From contig JAVHLJ010000003.1 in the NCBI GenBank assembly GCA_031082205.1, positions 64,890 to 128,889 of the forward strand: DNA of 64,000 nt. The letters are read 5' to 3'. The notes under the pieces are model-generated. The model saw nothing but the letters and a program-made list of their open reading frames with translations. It did no database searches and was not told the origin of the DNA. The DNA comes from Elusimicrobiales bacterium (GTDB lineage: Bacteria; Elusimicrobiota; Elusimicrobia; Elusimicrobiales; UBA9959). Position numbers and translations under genes: made by a program. Below, piece by piece: positions 57,527-64,000 of this stretch; positions within the stretch are counted from its first letter, which is position 1, and each line of letters begins with the position of its first letter.

Positions 57527-58374
57527 GCGAGAGACTGATACACCTTTCGGCCCTGCTCAGGGACCTGGACGCCCCGTTCGCCTCCGAGGAGGAGGCATGG
57601 GATAATTTCGTCCGCAAGAGCGCCTCGTACATGGGCTGCCACTCGGTCAGTTATTTCGAGGCCGACCCCGAAAAGAAGACCCTGACCTTCAAAAAAGCCA
57701 TAGGGCCCGTGGGGGCCGACCTGGTGGGGCTGAGTTTCGGCTACCAGGGGATAGTCGGCTTCTGCGCGGAGAGCGGCGAGACCCTGATCGTCAACGACGC
57801 CCTCAACGACCCCCGCTTCACGAAGAAGGTGGACAAAGGCAGCGGCTTCGTGACCAAGGCCGCCCTGGCGCTCCCCTGTTTCTTCGGCGGAAAGCTCGGC
57901 GGCGTGCTGGAATACATAAACCCCATGCAGGGGACTTTCTCTCCGGAGGACGCCGCCTTCGCCGAAGCCGCGCTGCGCCATTTCTGCCAGCGCCTTTACG
58001 TCGCCAGGCTCGAGGCCACTGTCTCGCAGCTCAACGCCCGGGGCGAGAGCACCATAAACAACCTTTCCGGCGGTTTCATCGGCGTCGACCAGGAAGCGAA
58101 GATCATCTTCTTCAATCCCAAGGCGCGCGACATCCTGGGCACGTCCGAGGAGTTCGTCGGCCGGAAGATAATAGAGCTCTTCAACCTCTGTCCGGACCTG
58201 GTCAACGCGCTGGGCGACGTGCTCAAGACCGGAAGGACGGTGAGGCGCCAGGAATTCAAGTGCCAGGTCAACGGCTCCGGCCGGGTCATCGGCTACAGTT
58301 CCATCAACATGAAGGGTCCCGACGGCGGCATAGTGGGGGCCGGCGTCATCTTCCAGGATATAACCGACCTCTGA
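57523..58374 (+). CDS. GAF + PAS domain protein without recognisable output domain
   Basis: GAF-like YQGIVGFCAESGETLIVNDALNDPRF...GVLEYINPMQGTFSPEDAAFAEAALRHF; PAS-like LSGGFIGVDQEAKIIFFNPKARDILGTSEEFVGRKIIELF. Confidence 0.8.
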   Translation: MSERLIHLSALLRDLDAPFASEEEAWDNFVRKSASYMGCHSVSYFEADPEKKTLTFKKAIGPVGADLVGLSFGYQGIVGFCAESGETLIVNDALNDPRFTKKVDKGSGFVTKAALALPCFFGGKLGGVLEYINPMQGTFSPEDAAFAEAALRHFCQRLYVARLEATVSQLNARGESTINNLSGGFIGVDQEAKIIFFNPKARDILGTSEEFVGRKIIELFNLCPDLVNALGDVLKTGRTVRRQEFKCQVNGSGRVIGYSSINMKGPDGGIVGAGVIFQDITDL

Positions 58375-58434
58375 GCCGTGCCGCCCCCGGGGGGGCGACA
58401 CCACGCTGTCGGCCCCCCGTTCTACCATATCGCG

Positions 58435-60015
58435 ATGCCCGGACACATAGAAATGAACCCTGAGTTCAGGCGCGCCCTGGACCTGCTGGAAGGCCCGTCC
58501 CGCTGCGTGTTCATAACGGGCCGGGCCGGCACCGGCAAATCCACGCTGCTGCGCCTCTTCAAGGAAAGCTCCCGCCGCGCCCAGGCCGTGCTGGCCCCCA
58601 CCGGCGTGGCAGCCCTCAATGTCGGCGGCCAGACCATACACTCCTTCTTCGGTTTCAAGCCGGGCGTCACGCCGGACAAGGCGGCCCGGCTGGCCCGCGC
58701 CGCAGCGAAACGGGGCAAGGGAGCCCTCTACCGCGCGCTGGAGATACTCGTGATCGACGAGGTCTCGATGGTCCGCCCCGACCTGCTCGACTGCGCCGAC
58801 ATTTTCCTGCGCTCCGTGCGGGAGGACCATCACAGCCCCTTCGGCGGCGTCAAGGCCGTGCTGATAGGCGACCTGCACCAGCTGCCGCCGGTGCTCAAGA
58901 GCACCGAGCGGGAAGCCTTCTCCCGGGCCTACGCCGGGAACTATTTCTTCGACTCCCGCGTCCTTCGCGGGCTGGCCCTGGACGTGGTCGAGCTGAAGAA
59001 GGTCTACCGGCAGAGCGACGGCGGTTTCATCGGCCTGCTCAACGCCGTTCGCGACGCCGAGGCCACCCCGGCGCAGCTGGCGGCCCTCAACGGCCGCCAC
59101 CTGCCCCGCTTCGAGCCGCCGCAGGGCGAGCTCTGGGTGCAGCTGACCACCACCAACCAGCGGGCCGCGGACCTCAACGCCGAGCGCCTCTCCGGCCTGC
59201 GCTCCCCGTCCGGTTTCTACGAAGGTTTCCTGGACGGCGAGTTCGACGAATCTTCCCTGCCCACCGCCGAGAGCCTGGAACTCAAGGCCGGCGCGCAGGT
59301 CATGATGCTCAACAACGACCCCGGCGGACGCTGGGTCAACGGCACCATGGGCGTGGTGACTGCGCTGGAGCCCGGCGCGGCCAGGGTGCGCCTGGAGACG
59401 GGTCCCGTGGTGGCCGTGGGTCCGCATACCTGGGAACTGCTGCGCTACGCCTACGACGAGCGCTCCGGCCGTCTGAAGACCGAGACCGCCGGCACATTCA
59501 TGCAGCTGCCGCTGAGGCTGGCCTGGGCCGTCACCATACACAAGAGCCAGGGCAAGACCTTCGACAGGATGGTGCTGGACCTGGAGGGGGGGATCTTCGC
59601 CAGCGGCCAGCTCTACGTCGCGCTGAGCCGCTGCCGCACGCTGGAGGGCATAGTCCTGCGCCATCCCGTGCGCCCCTGGCACGCCCGCACCGACGCCCGC
59701 GTGGCCGAGTTCATGAGGAAGATATGCTCCCCCGCCTGTCCCCCGCGGCCGGCCGCGCCCGCGGTATCCGCCGCCGCGCCTCGCCACTCCCCGGTATCCG
59801 AAGGCCTGCGCCGCGCCATAAAGGAGGGCCGCAGCGTCGAGATAGTCTACCGGAGCGCTGATTCGGAGACCACGCGGCGGGTGGTAAAGCCCGTATTCAT
59901 CGGGCGCTTCGGCCGGGCCGGCGACACTTACGAGGGCTTCAAGGCCGTCTGCTCCCTGCGGCGGCAGGAGCGCCTTTTCCGCGTTGACCGCGTTCTGGAA
60001 CTCAACGAGGTCTGA
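58435..60015 (+). CDS. PIF1-like DNA helicase with C-terminal WYL-like domain
   Basis: VFITGRAGTGKSTLLRLF, LAPTGVAALNVGGQTIHSFFGF, LVIDEVSMVRPDLLD, GDLHQLPPV, AVTIHKSQGKTFDRMVLDL...LYVALSRCRTLEGIVL; C-term AIKEGRSVEIVYRSADSETTRRVVKPVF...FKAVCSLRRQERLFRVDRVLEL. Confidence 0.87.
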   Translation: MPGHIEMNPEFRRALDLLEGPSRCVFITGRAGTGKSTLLRLFKESSRRAQAVLAPTGVAALNVGGQTIHSFFGFKPGVTPDKAARLARAAAKRGKGALYRALEILVIDEVSMVRPDLLDCADIFLRSVREDHHSPFGGVKAVLIGDLHQLPPVLKSTEREAFSRAYAGNYFFDSRVLRGLALDVVELKKVYRQSDGGFIGLLNAVRDAEATPAQLAALNGRHLPRFEPPQGELWVQLTTTNQRAADLNAERLSGLRSPSGFYEGFLDGEFDESSLPTAESLELKAGAQVMMLNNDPGGRWVNGTMGVVTALEPGAARVRLETGPVVAVGPHTWELLRYAYDERSGRLKTETAGTFMQLPLRLAWAVTIHKSQGKTFDRMVLDLEGGIFASGQLYVALSRCRTLEGIVLRHPVRPWHARTDARVAEFMRKICSPACPPRPAAPAVSAAAPRHSPVSEGLRRAIKEGRSVEIVYRSADSETTRRVVKPVFIGRFGRAGDTYEGFKAVCSLRRQERLFRVDRVLELNEV

Positions 60016-60018
60016 GCC

Positions 60019-60044
60019 TGTAATACCCTTTTCGGGGTATTACA
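60019..60044. terminator. Hairpin TGTAATACCC-TTTTCG-GGGTATTACA downstream of the helicase gene
   Basis: 10-bp perfect stem just after the stop codon; lacks a following T-run. Confidence 0.5.
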
Positions 60045-60098
60045 TGTCCGTACCGCTAATGTTAGAATAGGTGCGCGCCAGGTTTCCGGGGGGACGAG

Positions 60099-60245
60099 AT
60101 GAAATTCGGACAATGCCCTTACTGCGTCGTCAGGTACGACGGCGACTTCTTCTACTACTGCCTGCTCAACAGGCGGCAGGTCGATAAGTCGCACCGCTGC
60201 CTCAACCCTTCGATGCGCCGCGCCCGCAGCGGCGGAAAAGTCTAA
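60099..60245 (+). CDS. Small Cys-rich protein, 48 aa (putative zinc-binding)
   Basis: MKFGQCPYCVVRYDGDFFYYCLLNRRQVDKSHRCLNPSMRRARSGGKV; preceded by G-rich GGGGGGACGAG and an upstream TTAGAATAGG -10-like element; not in the ORF track. Confidence 0.55.
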   Translation: MKFGQCPYCVVRYDGDFFYYCLLNRRQVDKSHRCLNPSMRRARSGGKV

Positions 60246-60877
60246 GCCACGCCTTTCTTCGGACAAAATTCCGACAGCGGGCACTCCCCGCAGCGCGGCT
60301 TGCGCGCCTCGCATACGGCGCGGCCGTGCAGCACCAGGGAATGCGCGAACCAGATCCAGTGTTCTTTCGGCAGGGCTTTCATCAGGTCCCGCTCTATCTT
60401 TTCCGGGTCCGCGTGCCGCGTCAGGCCCAGCCGGAAAGCCAGCCTCTTAACGTGCGTGTCCACCACCACGCCTTCCGCTATCCCGTAAGCCGTCCCCAGC
60501 AATACATTGGCCGTTTTGCGGGCCACGCCGCGCAGCGTGAGCAGTTCGTCCATCGTCCGCGGGACCTCGCCGCCGAAGCGCTCCGCTATGGCTTTTGACG
60601 CCTCTTTCAAGGACAGGGCCTTGTTCCTGTAGAAGCCCGTCGAGCGCACCAGCCGCTCCAGGTCCGGCAGCGGGGCGGCGGCCATGGCGGCCGGCGTCGG
60701 GTACTTTTTGAAAAGGGCCGGCGTGGTCATGTTGACCCGCTCGTCCGTGCACTGGGCCGACAGTATCGTGGCCATCAGGAGCTGGTAAGGGCTCTTATGG
60801 TCCAGCGAGCAGGTGGCGTCCGGGTAGGCCTTCTTCAGCCCCTTTATTATCCCCGCCAGGCGCGCCCCCTCCGTCAT
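60242..60877 (-). CDS. nth: Endonuclease III
   Basis: LLMATILSAQCTDERVNMTTPALFKKYPT, LLTLRGVARKTANVLLGTAYG, VVDTHVKRLAFRLGLT, C-terminal CEARKPRCGECPLSEFC 4Fe-4S loop. Confidence 0.97.
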   Translation of the reverse strand: MTEGARLAGIIKGLKKAYPDATCSLDHKSPYQLLMATILSAQCTDERVNMTTPALFKKYPTPAAMAAAPLPDLERLVRSTGFYRNKALSLKEASKAIAERFGGEVPRTMDELLTLRGVARKTANVLLGTAYGIAEGVVVDTHVKRLAFRLGLTRHADPEKIERDLMKALPKEHWIWFAHSLVLHGRAVCEARKPRCGECPLSEFCPKKGVA

Positions 60878-62799
60878 GATGCCGGGCCTTTCCGGGAGGC
60901 CCGCACCCCGATGCCCCGCGGGTCACTAAGCCCGGCGAAGTATACGGTCTTGCCCCCGAATACGGACTTGACGACGCCGCCCGGCGGCCGCGCGCCGAAC
61001 TTCTTTTCGAAAGGGATCTCCCTGACGTCGCCGGATTCGCGGGTCGCCTCCAGCAAACGGCCGCCCCCGGTATAGAACATTACATGGTCTATGTCGCGCG
61101 GTCTTCCCGGCGCGGAGGAGAATATCAGGTCTCCCGGCAGCAGGTCCTTCCAGCGCCGCGGCGGCGAGAGACGCCACTGGTCATCGGCGTTGCGCGGCAA
61201 GTCCAGGCCGTTCACCCGGCAGGCCAGTCCGACGAGGCCGGAGCAGTCCGGGCCGTGATGCGAGCGGCCCCCCCAGAAGTAGTCGTCGCCCAGGAACTGC
61301 CGGGCGGCGGAGAGTATGGAACGCCGCAGGGCGGCTTCGCTCTTCACGGCGGGAGGGAACGGAACGCAATCGGACCTCTTTGCCAGCGCCAGCCTTCCGC
61401 CGGCCAGCCAGGCGCGCAGCCTCCCTTTGCCGGCCGGCGCGGCGTAGAAACGCGTGCCGGCGGAGATAGCCAGTTTCTTCCCGCCGTATTCCGCGGCGGC
61501 GGACTTGGAGGCCACGCAGTAATTTGGCGGCGGGAGGGGGTCCGCCCGCAGGGCGTCCGACCTCAGGAAACCGGCGTAGCAGCCCGACGGTCCGCGGTGG
61601 GAGCCCGACTTGTGGGGCTGCTCCAAAGCCTCGACCCTGGCCCAGCCGCGCGCGAACTTGAGCGGCGCGGCGGACTCGTTCATCAGCAGCTGGGATTCTA
61701 TGAGCTTCCGTTTGCGCTCCGCGGTCCCGGCCGGGGCCGAGTAGAGCGAGGCCACGGGGTCGCCCACGGCGGTGAAAACGCCGGGGTCGCGGACTATTAT
61801 ATAGGCCGCGCCGTACTTGTTGCGGAACCAGGCCCGGGCGAATTCTTCCCGGCGGTATATCCTTTCCGCCCTGCCGGTCTTGACCGCCGGCTCGTTGCAG
61901 ACGGGGTTGCCCCGGGCGTCGAAACCTTTGAGGAGCACGAAGTGTCCGCGCGTTCCCTTTTTAAGAGGCGAACCGCGCAGCTCGCCAGGCCCGAAGGTCA
62001 GGCTGACGGCCAGCGGCAGGCCGCGGCGCAGGACGGCCTCGGCCTCGGCGAAAGTGTTGAAGCGCGTGTACCAGGCCGCCGCTCCCCGCAGCGAGGCCGC
62101 GCGGGCGTTGAGCGTCCAGTTGCCGTATATGCCGGCCGCACCGTCCAGGGCCGCGGCGGCCTGGCGGAGCGGTTCCGTCGGCAGGCCTATGGCCGAGAGC
62201 GCCATCGAGGCGGAGACCGGGCTGCACATGTCCTTGCAGCGCGGATGGGGCAGGCGCATCTGTGAAACGGGACGAATCTTGAGCGAAAAAGCGCCGGCGT
62301 AAGGCCCCCGGTCCGCGGCGGCGGCGGAATAGGGCAGGGAGGAATCAGTCAGGCATACGGCGGCCAGTTCGATTTCCGCCCGCGCGCCGGCCGTGCCGGA
62401 GAGGAGGAGGCGCAGCCTGAAGGAGGACGCTTTCCGGGCCAGCTTGAGCAGGTCCTGTCCCACTTCGCCCTGCGGCAGAGGCTTCGACGGCACGCTGGAG
62501 CCCCCGGCGCCGCGCAGTTCGGCCATGGCGAACCACGGGGACCATCCTTTCTGCAGGACGGAGACTTCCGCGCGCAGCGCCCCGCCGCCCTTCACCGCGG
62601 CGTTGACAGAGAGTATCAGCTGGTCGAAGGGGAGAGGTGCGCTCACGACCGGAGAAACCAGCGCTGAGCCGGAGGAGCCTCCCCTTAAAACGGGGAATCC
62701 GCCGGCCGGTATCGAGGCGCGCCCGGCCTTGCGCCAGTCCGCGAAATCGGGGGGCAGGGCGAATAGAACGGTGCGCGAGCGCGTCGGGTCTTTGGTCAT
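60874..62799 (-). CDS. C39-like peptidase domain + NlpC/P60 domain protein
   Basis: CKDMCSPVSASMALSAIG...GHFVLLKGFDARGNPVCNEPAV (C39_2-like) and FLGDDYFWGGRSHHGPDCSGLVGLACRVNGLDLPRNADDQW...DIDHVMFYTGGGRLLEATRESGDV (NlpC/P60). Confidence 0.85.
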   Translation of the reverse strand: MTKDPTRSRTVLFALPPDFADWRKAGRASIPAGGFPVLRGGSSGSALVSPVVSAPLPFDQLILSVNAAVKGGGALRAEVSVLQKGWSPWFAMAELRGAGGSSVPSKPLPQGEVGQDLLKLARKASSFRLRLLLSGTAGARAEIELAAVCLTDSSLPYSAAAADRGPYAGAFSLKIRPVSQMRLPHPRCKDMCSPVSASMALSAIGLPTEPLRQAAAALDGAAGIYGNWTLNARAASLRGAAAWYTRFNTFAEAEAVLRRGLPLAVSLTFGPGELRGSPLKKGTRGHFVLLKGFDARGNPVCNEPAVKTGRAERIYRREEFARAWFRNKYGAAYIIVRDPGVFTAVGDPVASLYSAPAGTAERKRKLIESQLLMNESAAPLKFARGWARVEALEQPHKSGSHRGPSGCYAGFLRSDALRADPLPPPNYCVASKSAAAEYGGKKLAISAGTRFYAAPAGKGRLRAWLAGGRLALAKRSDCVPFPPAVKSEAALRRSILSAARQFLGDDYFWGGRSHHGPDCSGLVGLACRVNGLDLPRNADDQWRLSPPRRWKDLLPGDLIFSSAPGRPRDIDHVMFYTGGGRLLEATRESGDVREIPFEKKFGARPPGGVVKSVFGGKTVYFAGLSDPRGIGVRASRKGPAS

Positions 62800-62892
62800 A
62801 TGCTCTCCCGGGGAAATATTATCAAATAATACGGGCGGGGGCCGCCACGCTCTCTCTTATGTTAGAATTTAATCCGCGATAACGGAGGAAAG

Positions 62893-63474
62893 ATGAAAAA
62901 AACCATTTTGGCGCTGTCGCTCGCGCTGGCGCCAGCCGCCGCTTCAGCCCTGTCTCCCGTCGAGATGTTCATGACCCCGCCTATAGCCGGCGTTTCATTC
63001 AGGCAGACGGCCGAGCTGGACGGCAAAAAGCTCGCGATCAACGGGCGTGGACTGCGCGTCAAGGTCGTTTTCAAGGTCTACGCCGCGGCCCTCTACTCGG
63101 AGAAAACTTCCAGCGACCCGGAGCACTTTTTCGCCCTGCCCGGCCCGATGCTGGTCGAACTGCGCTTCCTCCGCGATGTGAGCGGCGAGGACGTCGCCGG
63201 CGCCATCGGCGACGGTTTCGCCAAAAATTTATCCGCCGCCGGGATGGAGAAGCTGTCGGCGCGCCTGGCCGATTTCACCGCCCTGATCCCCGACGTTAAA
63301 AAAGGGGGGGAACTCTCTTTCCTTTTCAGGCCGGGCCGCGGCGTGGAAGTCCTCGCCGGTGACAAGTCCCTCGGGGAGATAAAAGGCGACGATTTCTCCG
63401 AAGGACTTCTGCGGGTATGGCTGGGCGAGGTCCCTGCCGACCCGAAGCTCAAGAAGGGGCTGCTGGGCCTATGA
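62893..63474 (+). CDS. Chalcone isomerase-like family protein (exported)
   Basis: Signal peptide; KKLAINGRGLRVKVVFKVYAAALYSEKTSSDPEHFFALPGPMLVELRFLRDVSGEDVAGAIGDGF. Confidence 0.85.
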   Translation: MKKTILALSLALAPAAASALSPVEMFMTPPIAGVSFRQTAELDGKKLAINGRGLRVKVVFKVYAAALYSEKTSSDPEHFFALPGPMLVELRFLRDVSGEDVAGAIGDGFAKNLSAAGMEKLSARLADFTALIPDVKKGGELSFLFRPGRGVEVLAGDKSLGEIKGDDFSEGLLRVWLGEVPADPKLKKGLLGL

Positions 63475-63794
63475 ATCCCTGGTTCTACCTGGCGGCGGCG
63501 GGCGTAATGGAAATAGCCTGGGCCGTCGGACTCAAGTTCACCCACGGTTTCACGCGGCTCTGGCCCAGTCTCTGGACGATCGGGGCGATGGCGGTGAGCT
63601 TCTACCTGCTCTCGCTGGCCGTGCGCTCGCTGCCCATCGGCACGGCCTACGCGGTCTGGACCGGCATAGGCGCCGCGGGCACGGCGGCCGCCGGGATGCT
63701 TTTCCTCGGCGAGACGCGCGAGTGGATAAAGGTCTTCTGCATCTTCCTCATACTCGCCGGCATAGCCGGCCTCAGGCTCTTCTCAAGGTCATGA
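63471..63794 (+). CDS. Small multidrug resistance family transporter, SugE/Gdx-like
   Basis: MNPWFYLAAAGVMEIAWAVGLKFTHGFTRLWPSLWTIGAMAVSFYLLSLAVRSLPIGTAYAVWTGIGAAGTAAAGMLFLGE; four TM segments. Confidence 0.92.
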   Translation: MNPWFYLAAAGVMEIAWAVGLKFTHGFTRLWPSLWTIGAMAVSFYLLSLAVRSLPIGTAYAVWTGIGAAGTAAAGMLFLGETREWIKVFCIFLILAGIAGLRLFSRS

Positions 63795-64000
63795 GAGGGT
63801 TATTCCTCCTGCCGCTGTTCCTGGCGCCGGCCGCTTTCGCCGGTACTCCGGTGGTCGTTTTCCAGCCATCGCATCAGACCGATACCGGCGAGGACTTCAA
63901 CGAGGCCGAGGTCTGCGGGGACATCGTCGACCAGGCCATGCTGGCCCGCCCCCGCTACCGGGAGCGCAAGGTGTGGAGTTACCGGGAGGAAGGGCTGCAC
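63791..64000 (+). CDS. Exported protein of unknown function (5' part, runs off window)
   Basis: MRGLFLLPLFLAPAAFAGTPVVVFQPSHQTDTGEDFNEAEVCGDIVDQAMLARPRYRERKVWSYREEGLH; signal peptide; ATGA overlap with the SMR gene. Confidence 0.6.
   Translation, partial: MRGLFLLPLFLAPAAFAGTPVVVFQPSHQTDTGEDFNEAEVCGDIVDQAMLARPRYRERKVWSYREEGLH

Noticed and set aside
58435-60245. Defence island around the PIF1-WYL gene
   Set aside because: Neighbours are peptidoglycan amidase, GAF-PAS protein and endonuclease III, all housekeeping-type; no other defence genes seen.
62800-62892. Possible guanidine riboswitch upstream of the chalcone isomerase-like/SMR genes
   Set aside because: The leader is short and I could not identify the conserved guanidine riboswitch motifs; only a -10-like TTAGAATTTAA and an SD are visible.
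1-64000. CRISPR array, prophage or integrative element
   Set aside because: No regularly spaced direct repeats, integrase, transposase or phage structural genes recognised; the tRNA-Phe has no duplicated 3' end nearby.

Overview
This is a gene-dense, high-GC bacterial window with no rRNA, CRISPR array, prophage or complete transposon that I could support. Taxonomy is not determinable here; gene content and frequent AUA codons would fit an anaerobic lineage such as Elusimicrobiota, but that is a guess. The left part (1-22.3 kb) is a purine/molybdenum-hydroxylase region: a PreT/GltD-like flavoprotein fragment, a Ser/Thr kinase with TPRs, an SsnA-like amidohydrolase, a phosphofructokinase, a MocA-like nucleotidyltransferase, a class III nucleotide cyclase, an anion permease and XdhC. 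It also holds two complete three-subunit xanthine-dehydrogenase-family enzymes in mirrored gene order around two signal-peptide-bearing TldD/PmbA-like proteins, plus a FlgO/LpoB-like beta-barrel protein. A ~312-bp nested inverted-repeat element lies just upstream of xdhC. Then come a TolC/adaptor/ABC operon (22.3-26.5 kb), a minus-strand anaerobic oxidative/nitrosative-stress island (28.3-34.5 kb: rubredoxin, ferritin-like, desulfoferrodoxin, Tpx, rubrerythrin, polyferredoxin, Hcp, Rrf2 regulator), a tRNA-Phe(GAA) followed by a response regulator, a glycine-cleavage operon with lipoate ligase, and cell-envelope genes with unusual domain combinations. The observations I would follow up first are the mirrored XDH/exported-TldD locus, the long palindromic element, the pseudo-receiver/beta-propeller protein, the barrel-LysM protein, and recurrent -10-like motifs that suggest leaderless transcripts.
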